From: Flavobacteriaceae bacterium
Lineage (GTDB): Bacteria > Bacteroidota > Bacteroidia > Flavobacteriales > Flavobacteriaceae
Assembly: GCA_013001365.1 (NCBI GenBank)
Contig: JABDMQ010000008.1
Location: 1-5,589, forward strand
Direction: 5' to 3'
Length of the DNA: 5,589 bases
The position numbers were made by a program, and so were the translations under genes. Positions 1 to 5,589 of the stretch are shown here, in pieces. The notes under the pieces were generated by a model. That model was not told the DNA's origin. It saw only the letters and a list, made by a program, of their open reading frames with translations, and did not search any database. Each line of letters begins with the position of its first letter. Within the stretch, counting starts at the first letter, position 1.

Positions 1-339
1 AACTTATTCATGACCTTTATAATAGTTATTGGCTTCTTGCTGTTCTATATGAAACCAAGAGGTGAACGATTTCTTAATAAATTCAAGGCTTATGGACGAA
101 TGGCATTAACGAACTACTTCGCTCAAACCATAATCGGAACAGCGATTCTTTATGGTTGGGGCATGGGCTATATAGGGGAATTAAGGAATATCTATACATT
201 TCTTATTGGTCTGGGTATAATCCTTCTACAAATGCTTTTTAGTTCCTGGTGGTTGTCAAATTTCAAGTATGGACCTTTAGAATGGTTATGGCGCAGTCTT
301 ACCTATTTCAAATTCTTTCCTTTTAAGAAAAATCAGTGA
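1..339 (+). CDS. DUF418 domain membrane protein, C-terminal part
   Basis: The reading frame is open from the first base of the window, so this is the last 112 residues of a longer protein. The ATG at position 10 is most likely an internal methionine. Three hydrophobic stretches suggest membrane helices, at about residues 1-18, 38-53 and 65-82 of the visible part. Two motifs match the C-terminal DUF418 domain as I know it: GRMALTNYFAQTIIG near the middle, and SSWWLSNFKYGPLEWLWR followed by SLTYF near the end. The tail is basic (FFPFKKNQ). DUF418 proteins are polytopic inner-membrane proteins, often annotated YeiB-like, whose biochemical role is not established; some have been discussed as transporters or acyltransferase relatives. 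A 67-base gap separates it from pabB, so co-transcription is possible but not shown. The family call is fairly safe; the function is unknown. Confidence 0.85.
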   Translation, partial: NLFMTFIIVIGFLLFYMKPRGERFLNKFKAYGRMALTNYFAQTIIGTAILYGWGMGYIGELRNIYTFLIGLGIILLQMLFSSWWLSNFKYGPLEWLWRSLTYFKFFPFKKNQ

Positions 340-406
340 TCCCAATGAAGTTGCAACGTCACTTAAAACCCATTAATCTCACTACCTTTATCATCAATTT
401 TTCAGA

Positions 407-1696
407 TTGAGGGTTTCAAGGACATATCACATTGACGATACTGGTGTTTTTAAGGACAAATTACTGTTCTGGGCACATCAATTCAATGAAGTCGCTTGGC
501 TGGACTCCAATGACTTTCCCCAGAAATACAGCTCGTACGACGTTCTTTTAGCAGTAGATGCATTCACAAGTTTGAGAACGGATTATCATTCTGCCTTCGA
601 TGACCTCAATGCATTTCAATCCAACATAAAAGACTGGCTGTTTGGTTATCTTAGTTACGACCTCAAGAACGCTGTCGAAGATCTAGAATCGAACAATTAT
701 GATGGTCTAGAATTTCCGGACTTATATTTTTTTCAACCGAAGAAAGTTTTCTTATTAAAAGATAATCAGCTAGAAGTGCAATACCTTAATATGGTAGATA
801 ATGAGATCGATACCGATTTCAAAGCGATTCATGATTCGATTCCAATAAAGGGTCATCAAGCCAGCGAGCCGATTAAGATCAAGTTGCGTATTCATAAAGA
901 CGAGTATTTCGAGAAGGTTGACCGTATGCTTGCTCACATACAGAGAGGCGACATATACGAGGCTAATTTTTGCCAGGAATTCTATGCAGAAGATTCTCAA
1001 ATAGACCCACTACAAACCTATTGGCATCTCAATGACATCTCAAAAGCCCCTTTTGCATGTTACTTAAAACTTGGCAAAGAATTCTTATTGTCCGCGTCAC
1101 CAGAGCGATATCTCAAGAAAGAAGGAAACACGATCATCTCCCAGCCTATAAAAGGGACTGCAAAACGCATGAAGAACGGTATGGCAGATTCAGCCATAGC
1201 AAGGAAACTCTCTCAAGACGAGAAAGAACGATCGGAGAACATCATGATTGTTGACCTGGTGCGCAACGACCTAAGCAAGACTGCCAAAAAAGGCACCGTA
1301 AAGGTGTCAGAGCTTTGTAAGGTCTACTCGTTTGAGCAGGTGCATCAAATGATATCGACGGTAACCTCAGAGGTCGAAGACTCCTTGAATCCAGTTGAGG
1401 TTTTGCACACTACCTATCCTATGGGAAGCATGACAGGTGCACCCAAGATATCTGCGATGAAGATCATTGAAGAACTAGAAGAAACTAAACGAGGACTATA
1501 TTCCGGTGCGGTGGGATATTTCACGCCAGAAGGCGATTTTGATTTCAATGTGGTAATTCGAAGTATCTTGTACAATTCATCAAAACAGTATATATCATAC
1601 TCGGTTGGAGGTGCCATCACTGCAAAATCGAACCCGCAGAAGGAATATGAAGAATGCCTATTAAAGGCCAAGGCCATGAGAGAAGTACTGGAATGA
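407..1696 (+). CDS. pabB: Aminodeoxychorismate synthase component I (PabB)
   Basis: PabB converts chorismate and ammonia (from a glutaminase partner, PabA) to 4-amino-4-deoxychorismate, the precursor of p-aminobenzoate in cytoplasmic folate synthesis. The 429-residue protein has an N-terminal part (about 1-160, with DAFTSLRTDY at 51-60) and a chorismate-binding domain (about 163-429). Visible motifs are GDIYEANFCQ (181-190), PIKGTAKR (247-254), ENIMIVDLVRNDLSK (277-291), PMGSMTGAPKISAMK (338-352), RGLYSGAVGY (362-371) and GGAIT (401-405) with EYEE (413-416). Lys249 in PIKGT is the residue that forms the covalent intermediate in PabB; TrpE-type anthranilate synthases have PIAGT, so PabB is preferred. 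The start is TTG: an in-frame TAA lies at 374-376, no ATG or GTG lies between, and the next ATG (791) would remove about 128 conserved residues. No pabA or pabC is in view. The hydrolase gene follows after one base. Confidence 0.93.
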   Translation: MRVSRTYHIDDTGVFKDKLLFWAHQFNEVAWLDSNDFPQKYSSYDVLLAVDAFTSLRTDYHSAFDDLNAFQSNIKDWLFGYLSYDLKNAVEDLESNNYDGLEFPDLYFFQPKKVFLLKDNQLEVQYLNMVDNEIDTDFKAIHDSIPIKGHQASEPIKIKLRIHKDEYFEKVDRMLAHIQRGDIYEANFCQEFYAEDSQIDPLQTYWHLNDISKAPFACYLKLGKEFLLSASPERYLKKEGNTIISQPIKGTAKRMKNGMADSAIARKLSQDEKERSENIMIVDLVRNDLSKTAKKGTVKVSELCKVYSFEQVHQMISTVTSEVEDSLNPVEVLHTTYPMGSMTGAPKISAMKIIEELEETKRGLYSGAVGYFTPEGDFDFNVVIRSILYNSSKQYISYSVGGAITAKSNPQKEYEECLLKAKAMREVLE

Positions 1697-1697
1697 A

Positions 1698-2522
1698 ATG
1701 ACACACGAAACCTTTACATTTAACGTTTACGACACTGATTTGTATGGCCAATTGTGGCAACCTGACTATGTCAAGGCCGTGGTGATCTTGTTGCATGGCA
1801 TGGGAGAACATGCGTCGCGATATGAAGATCTGGTTATTCCGAAATTGGTTGAAAACGATTACGCCATTGTTACTTATGATAACTTTGGTCATGGTCGTAC
1901 TAAGGGCAAACGAGGTCATTGCCCAAGTTATGATGCATTGATGCAAGGCATTAAATCAGCAATCGATGTTGCTGAGAATAAGTTTCCTAAAGTGCCTCAA
2001 TTCCTTTATGGACATAGTATGGGAGGTAATTTGGTCATCAATTATGCTTTAAAAGAACATCCCGAATTAAAGGGTGTCATTGCCACGAGTCCGTTCCTAC
2101 GTCTAGCTTTTAAACCTCCCAAATGGAAAATAAACTTAGGAAAAGCCATGCTAAAGGTTTGGCCTTCCTTAACATTGCCAAGTGAGCTGGAGGTTGACGC
2201 AATTTCAAGAATCCCGGAAGAAGTTAAAAAATACCAAGAAGACGCGTTGGTTCACGACAAAGTGAGTCCGATGTTTACGTTTCCGATTATGCAAAGAGGA
2301 GAATGGGCCATCAAGAATATAGATAAATTGACAATCCCAATGTTCGTGTTACATGGCACAGGTGATAGGATCATAGATCATAAAGCAAGTGAGGAATTTG
2401 CTAATGGATCAAACTTTATACACTTGGAATTATTTGAAAACGGCTATCACGAATTGCATCATGATCTTTGCAAGGAGGAGATGATTGGTTCTATTATGAA
2501 TTGGCTGGATAGCCATATCTAA
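1698..2522 (+). CDS. Alpha/beta hydrolase, lysophospholipase / monoacylglycerol lipase type
   Basis: This is a serine hydrolase of the alpha/beta fold, 274 residues, near the usual length of the monoglyceride-lipase-like (Hydrolase_4) family. The oxyanion-loop motif HGMGEHASRY (33-42) is typical of that group. The nucleophile elbow is GHSMGG (105-110) with Ser107. The acid is probably Asp223 in HGTGDRI (219-225), and the base is His251 in NGYHELHHD (248-256). The segment from about 135 to 200 between core strands is the likely lid or cap that sets substrate choice. No signal peptide or membrane segment is seen, so it is probably cytoplasmic. Likely substrates are monoacylglycerols, lysophospholipids or other small esters, but the exact one cannot be read from sequence. 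The ATG lies one base after the pabB stop, so the two are very probably co-transcribed and perhaps translationally coupled; I see no biochemical link to folate synthesis. Its TAA directly abuts the stop of the opposing gene. Confidence 0.88.
   Translation: MTHETFTFNVYDTDLYGQLWQPDYVKAVVILLHGMGEHASRYEDLVIPKLVENDYAIVTYDNFGHGRTKGKRGHCPSYDALMQGIKSAIDVAENKFPKVPQFLYGHSMGGNLVINYALKEHPELKGVIATSPFLRLAFKPPKWKINLGKAMLKVWPSLTLPSELEVDAISRIPEEVKKYQEDALVHDKVSPMFTFPIMQRGEWAIKNIDKLTIPMFVLHGTGDRIIDHKASEEFANGSNFIHLELFENGYHELHHDLCKEEMIGSIMNWLDSHI
2502..2515. terminator. Short hairpin at the convergent gene junction (weak terminator candidate)
   Basis: TGGCT and AGCCA form a five-base-pair stem around a GGAT loop. 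It sits inside the last codons of the hydrolase gene and about seven bases beyond the stop of the minus-strand gene. No clear T-run follows on either strand, so it is at best a weak terminator and may be chance. It is the only compact hairpin I found at the junction. Confidence 0.2.
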
Positions 2523-3218
2523 TTAAGCACCAAGATTCTTACGCATGCTCTTCTTGACTGCCTCAAAGATGCGTTCTACTCTTTTAAGCTCAATGTCCTT
2601 GATTCTTGAGATTTCCTCGAAGTTCAACCTTCCGAAAATATACAGGTCAATGATGTCTGAGACATTGATAGGTAACCAACTGTAGAATTGGCCTAGGATC
2701 TTTTCTGAATCCTTAACAGAGATGTCCTCGATTTCCAGTGCTTTCATAACCGTGGCATCCCTATCATCATACAAGAATAAGTGTTTGTGCTTGTCTCTTT
2801 GTTTATAAGAAATATCATCGAGGTCTTCGCTCATTATGAAGTGAAGGTCCGCATCGACCACATACTTCTTGTCAAGACGATCTAGCTCTTCCTCAAGGAT
2901 TTCACTTGTACTAATAGTGTCTTTATGAAATGCTTCTTTCTCAAACAATTTGTCCAATCGCGCATCAACTGTCTTGAAGAGCTTAAGCCTTACGGTTGAG
3001 GCATCATCATCAACGTTATAGCCACTTTCATGATAATCCAATATGCTATCATCGATAAGACCATTGGAAAAGTACATGTTCCTGGGAACAATGCCGGTGG
3101 ATTCTGCTATATATAAACGATGTTTCACATAGGCCTGCAAATGCGGGATTGCAGAAAGGATTTTCTTGTCAAATTCAGATTTGGTCGATTTATCCTGTAA
3201 TTCTTGTAGTGAGCTCAT
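2523..3218 (-). CDS. Divergent sigma-70-like (ECF-like) protein, putative
   Basis: I recognise no named gene here. The 231-residue protein has the outline of a small sigma-70 family factor. An N-terminal helical part (about 15-95) contains IPHLQAYVKHRLYIAES (24-40) and NGLIDDSILDYHE (52-64), resembling region 2 of ECF factors. An acidic linker follows (about 100-172, with EILEEELDRLDKKY and SEDLDDISY). The C-terminal helix-turn-helix-like part (about 173-229) contains VSDIIDLYIFGRLNFEEIS (186-204) and VERIFEAVKKSMRKNL (214-229), resembling region 4. Conserved core-binding residues of region 2 are not obvious, so it may be a diverged sigma factor or a regulator derived from one. No membrane segment or signal peptide is seen. 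The ATG at 3216-3218 is the first in-frame start after a stop at 3255-3257; an AAGGA sits only two bases before it, closer than a normal ribosome binding site. It is transcribed against both neighbours: divergent from tilS and convergent with the hydrolase. The gene call is strong; the family call is moderate. Confidence 0.7.
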   Translation of the reverse strand: MSSLQELQDKSTKSEFDKKILSAIPHLQAYVKHRLYIAESTGIVPRNMYFSNGLIDDSILDYHESGYNVDDDASTVRLKLFKTVDARLDKLFEKEAFHKDTISTSEILEEELDRLDKKYVVDADLHFIMSEDLDDISYKQRDKHKHLFLYDDRDATVMKALEIEDISVKDSEKILGQFYSWLPINVSDIIDLYIFGRLNFEEISRIKDIELKRVERIFEAVKKSMRKNLGA

Positions 3219-3241
3219 AATCCTTGAATTGATTGTTGAAA

Positions 3242-3249
3242 TAAAAATA
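3242..3249 (-). promoter_or_regulatory. Possible -7 element for the sigma-like gene
   Basis: On the minus strand this reads TATTTTTA, one base off the Bacteroidota -7 consensus TAnnTTTG. It would give a leader of roughly 15-20 bases before the ATG at 3218. No TTG-type -33 element lies at the expected distance, and the region is AT-rich, so a chance match is quite possible. Confidence 0.2.
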
Positions 3250-3261
3250 GGATTTCACAGA

Positions 3262-3293
3262 ATCATATAACATGATAAATATCACTTTCGAAA
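3262..3293. repeat. Cluster of small palindromes in the divergent intergenic region
   Basis: Three short inverted repeats overlap or adjoin: ATCAT-ATAAC-ATGAT (3262-3276), TGATA-AA-TATCA (3273-3284) and the perfect palindrome TTTCGAAA (3286-3293). They lie midway between the divergent starts of the sigma-like gene and tilS, where an operator controlling one or both would sit. Each arm is only four or five bases and AT-rich sequence yields such palindromes by chance, so binding by a regulator is speculative. Confidence 0.22.
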
Positions 3294-3329
3294 CACCTTG
3301 TTACTATGAGAAATGGCAGTGCAAAATCG

Positions 3330-3337
3330 TATCTTTG
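3330..3337 (+). promoter_or_regulatory. Bacteroidota-type -7 element directly before tilS
   Basis: TATCTTTG is an exact match to the Bacteroidota -7 consensus TAnnTTTG. It ends four bases before the tilS ATG at 3342, so transcription from it would begin at or next to the start codon and give a leaderless or nearly leaderless mRNA. No Shine-Dalgarno sequence is seen before tilS, which fits. Against it, there is no TTG at the usual -33 distance; the nearest upstream TTG (3298-3300) is about 29 bases away, longer than usual. Confidence 0.35.
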
Positions 3338-3341
3338 ATGA

Positions 3342-4688
3342 ATGTTAAATGAGTTTGAGGGACATCTAAACAATGATCTGGCATATTTGAAAGATACCAG
3401 GTCTCTGCTTGCCATTTCTGGAGGAATCGATAGTGTGGTATTGGCACATTTATGTCATGAATTAAAACTTGACATTGCATTGGCACATTGTAATTTCAAC
3501 CTTAGAGGAGAAGAGAGCGATGCCGACGAGCAATTCGTGATTGATCTTTCTGATGCATTGGACCTCGAGGTCTTTGTCGAGAATTTCGAAACGGAATCCT
3601 ATGCAAAACAGAATGGACTATCCATTCAGATGGCTGCTAGGGAATTGCGATACAATTGGTTTGAAGAACTATCAGGACAACTAAAGTTCGATTATATCTT
3701 GACCGCGCATCATTCTGACGATAATCTAGAGACCTTCTTGATAAATCTTTCTAGGGGAACTGGTTTGGATGGGCTCATCGGAATTCCTCTTAAGAATAAG
3801 AAAATTGTCCGCCCACTTCTGTTCTTTTCTCGCGCAACTATTGAGAAATATGCCAAATACCATAAGCTTAAATGGCGCGAAGACACTTCAAACGAATCTG
3901 ATAAATATTTAAGGAATGCCCTGAGAATACACGTTATCCCGACGTTAAAGGAATTGAATCCTCAATTACTTCCGAATTTTGAAAACACCATTTCGAATTT
4001 GAAAGATGCAAAAAGCATTATTAAAGACCGTATCAAGAAGGTAAGAAAGAAGGTAATTATCAAAAAGGCCAAAAGCGAAATTCATTATAGTGTGAAGAAG
4101 TTGAAAAAACTTTCAAACCCGAAGGCTTATCTATATCACCTACTGAATGAATATGGATTCACAGAATGGAATGATGTCAACGATTTACTCGATGCGCAAT
4201 CTGGCAAGAAAGTACTTTCACCTACCCATCGATTGGTGAAACATAGGAAAGTGTTGATCTTAAGTAAGGTAAGCATCAATACTTCAACTTTAATTCCGAT
4301 TTCCCACGGTCAAGAAAAGGTCAAAATTGATGCAAAAGGAGTTTTACTATTTGATGAAGCAGATGCTCTTTTTAGTAAGACCAATATTACAGTAAAGGAA
4401 AAAAATGGACAAACGAATTTCATTCATGTTGATAAAGATTTGTTAAAATTCCCTTTAACTGTAAGAGGTTGGCAAGAAGGCGACTATTTTTATCCATTAG
4501 GAATGAAAGGCAGAAAAAAGCTAAGTAAATTCTTTAAGGATGAAAAGCTATCTTTGCTCGACAAGGAAAATAGCTTGTTGCTTTGTTCTGATAATAATAT
4601 CGTTTGGGTTATAGACCAACGCTTGGATGACCGTTATAAGGTAACCGACAAGACAGAAAATGTACTAAAAATCACTTTCGGCGAATGA
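3342..4688 (+). CDS. tilS: tRNA(Ile)-lysidine synthetase (TilS)
   Basis: TilS uses ATP to attach lysine to cytidine 34 of the CAU-anticodon isoleucine tRNA, so that it reads AUA and is charged with isoleucine rather than methionine. The enzyme is cytoplasmic and essential in most bacteria. The 448-residue length is normal for the full form with the C-terminal domain. The N-terminal N-type ATP pyrophosphatase domain (about 20-205) has the PP-loop SGGIDS (26-31), HCNFNLRGEESD (49-60), TAHHSDDNLET (121-131), RPLL (157-160), WREDTSN (178-184) and YLRNALR (189-195). A very basic linker follows (about 222-262). The C-terminal TilS domain is marked by VRGWQEGDYFYPLGMKGRKK (374-393) and LSKFF (394-398). 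The ATG at 3342 is chosen because a TGA lies immediately upstream in frame (3339-3341) and the PP-loop then starts at a normal distance. The stop overlaps the dsbD start by four bases, so the two genes are an operon. No key motif appears damaged. Confidence 0.96.
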   Translation: MLNEFEGHLNNDLAYLKDTRSLLAISGGIDSVVLAHLCHELKLDIALAHCNFNLRGEESDADEQFVIDLSDALDLEVFVENFETESYAKQNGLSIQMAARELRYNWFEELSGQLKFDYILTAHHSDDNLETFLINLSRGTGLDGLIGIPLKNKKIVRPLLFFSRATIEKYAKYHKLKWREDTSNESDKYLRNALRIHVIPTLKELNPQLLPNFENTISNLKDAKSIIKDRIKKVRKKVIIKKAKSEIHYSVKKLKKLSNPKAYLYHLLNEYGFTEWNDVNDLLDAQSGKKVLSPTHRLVKHRKVLILSKVSINTSTLIPISHGQEKVKIDAKGVLLFDEADALFSKTNITVKEKNGQTNFIHVDKDLLKFPLTVRGWQEGDYFYPLGMKGRKKLSKFFKDEKLSLLDKENSLLLCSDNNIVWVIDQRLDDRYKVTDKTENVLKITFGE

Positions 4689-5589
4689 AAATATTTTTAA
4701 AGGCTTTTATATTATTGATCGGCTTTTCATTGAATGCCCAGATACTGGATCCTATAGATTGGAGCCATCAAATCAACAAGGTCTCTGATGATGAGTTCGA
4801 GCTGGTCTTCATAGCAGACATGGATGAAGGATGGCATATTTATTCCCAATATCCAGAGATCGAAGATGACGGACCCATTGCCACTGAAATCATCTTCATG
4901 GATGCTACGGGGAACTATTCACTTATTGGAAAAACCACTGAACCTCCCACAGAACCAGTCTATGAAGAAGCATTTGACATGGAGGTCAAGTATTTTGGCG
5001 GTAAAGCTGAATTCAAGCAAAGAATAAAAATACTGAACCCTGATTTGGCACTGATCAAGGCTGAAGTAAATTGGCAGATATGTGATGATAAGCGATGTCT
5101 GGCACCAGATATGGAAGAAATTGCCTTTAATCTCAACCCAGATGCGAAGGCAGCAGAAGTTGAAGGATCAGTTACTCTGGACGACATAAAAAAAAGCAGT
5201 GCATTGGATCTTAAGGTCACTGGTTGGGAGAATTTCGAACAGGAGGAAGTAAGCAAAAAAAGTAATTTCACGATTTTCTTACTGGGATTTCTAGGTGGAC
5301 TTATTGCCCTTTTGACGCCTTGTGTTTTCCCTATGATACCTCTTACGGTTTCGTTCTTTACCAAAAGCGGCGCTAACTCGCAACAAGGTTTGGCCAATTC
5401 GATTATGTATGGTGTATTTATTTTCCTGATCTATGTGCTATTGAGTTTACCATTTCATTTGATTGATTCTTTGGACCCCGAGATATTGAATAACATTTCT
5501 ACAAATGTCACATTGAATATCATTTTCTTCTTGGTATTCCTGATTTTTGCATTCTCCTTCTTTGGGTATTATGAGCTTACTTTACCTTC
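4685..5589 (+). CDS. dsbD: Thiol:disulfide interchange protein DsbD, N-terminal part
   Basis: DsbD carries electrons from cytoplasmic thioredoxin across the inner membrane to periplasmic thiol proteins, including cytochrome c maturation factors. The frame runs off the window after 301 codons, so only about half of the protein is visible. Residues 1-18 form a signal peptide (basic start, hydrophobic core, likely cleavage after SLNA). The N-terminal periplasmic domain (about 19-190) holds the pair C133 and C138 in CDDKRC, a C-x4-C spacing. The membrane domain begins near 194 with FLLGFLGGLIALLTPCVFPM (198-217); Cys213 is the first of its two redox cysteines. Further hydrophobic helices lie near 238-256 and 275-295. 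The second membrane cysteine and the C-terminal thioredoxin-like domain would lie beyond the window. The ATG overlaps the tilS TGA (ATGA), indicating translational coupling. A CcdA protein alone would lack the periplasmic domain, so full DsbD is preferred. Confidence 0.92.
   Translation, partial: MKIFLKAFILLIGFSLNAQILDPIDWSHQINKVSDDEFELVFIADMDEGWHIYSQYPEIEDDGPIATEIIFMDATGNYSLIGKTTEPPTEPVYEEAFDMEVKYFGGKAEFKQRIKILNPDLALIKAEVNWQICDDKRCLAPDMEEIAFNLNPDAKAAEVEGSVTLDDIKKSSALDLKVTGWENFEQEEVSKKSNFTIFLLGFLGGLIALLTPCVFPMIPLTVSFFTKSGANSQQGLANSIMYGVFIFLIYVLLSLPFHLIDSLDPEILNNISTNVTLNIIFFLVFLIFAFSFFGYYELTLP

Noticed and set aside
383..390. TACCTTTA before pabB as a -7 promoter element
   Set aside because: It is off consensus at the last base, and the nearest upstream TTG (351-353) is about 29 bases away, longer than the usual spacing. 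A promoter in 340-406 remains possible but cannot be located.
407..1696. Anthranilate synthase component I (TrpE) as the identity of this gene
   Set aside because: The PIKGT lysine at residue 249 is the PabB signature; TrpE has alanine at that position, and no other trp gene is nearby.
1617..1946. 109-codon open frame on the minus strand across the pabB-hydrolase junction
   Set aside because: Both plus-strand genes here have conserved motifs up to their ends; the antisense product shows no recognisable domain.
3281..3290. ATCACTTTCG occurs here and again at 4671-4680, shortly before each of the tilS and dsbD starts
   Set aside because: The second copy is within the tilS coding end, and a shared 10-mer is not rare enough in this length to claim a regulatory site.
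4549..4556. TATCTTTG inside tilS as an internal promoter for dsbD
   Set aside because: There is no -33 TTG at the right distance, it lies in conserved coding sequence, and a few such octamers are expected by chance.
4960..5397. 145-codon open frame on the minus strand
   Set aside because: It lies wholly opposite dsbD, whose frame holds clear DsbD motifs. The translation is low-complexity, serine-rich and matches no family I know.

Overview
The window looks like a piece of a flavobacterial (Bacteroidota) chromosome. The base composition is moderately AT-rich, and recognisable Shine-Dalgarno sequences are absent before most starts, as is usual in this phylum. The PabB, TilS and DsbD proteins resemble the flavobacterial forms as I remember them. 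This is judged from protein character, not from a database search.

Layout from left to right: (1) the C-terminal end of a DUF418 membrane protein (1-339); (2) pabB, the aminodeoxychorismate synthase component for folate synthesis, with a probable TTG start (407-1696); (3) an alpha/beta hydrolase of the lysophospholipase/monoacylglycerol-lipase type, one base after pabB (1698-2522); (4) on the minus strand, a 231-residue protein with the outline of a divergent sigma-70-like factor (2523-3218), whose stop codon abuts that of the hydrolase; (5) a 123-base divergent intergenic region with small palindromes and a good Bacteroidota -7 element just before the next start; (6) tilS, the tRNA(Ile)-lysidine synthetase (3342-4688); (7) the first 301 codons of dsbD (4685 to the window end), overlapping the tilS stop by four bases.

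There are three probable transcription units: a rightward one ending with the hydrolase (pabB plus hydrolase, perhaps with the DUF418 gene); a leftward single gene for the sigma-like protein; and a rightward tilS-dsbD unit. Most of the content is housekeeping: folate precursor synthesis, essential tRNA modification, and supply of reducing power to the periplasm. I see no RNA gene, insertion sequence, CRISPR array or phage gene. The least explained element is the sigma-like gene together with its divergent promoter region. The claims about it are inference from sequence pattern only.
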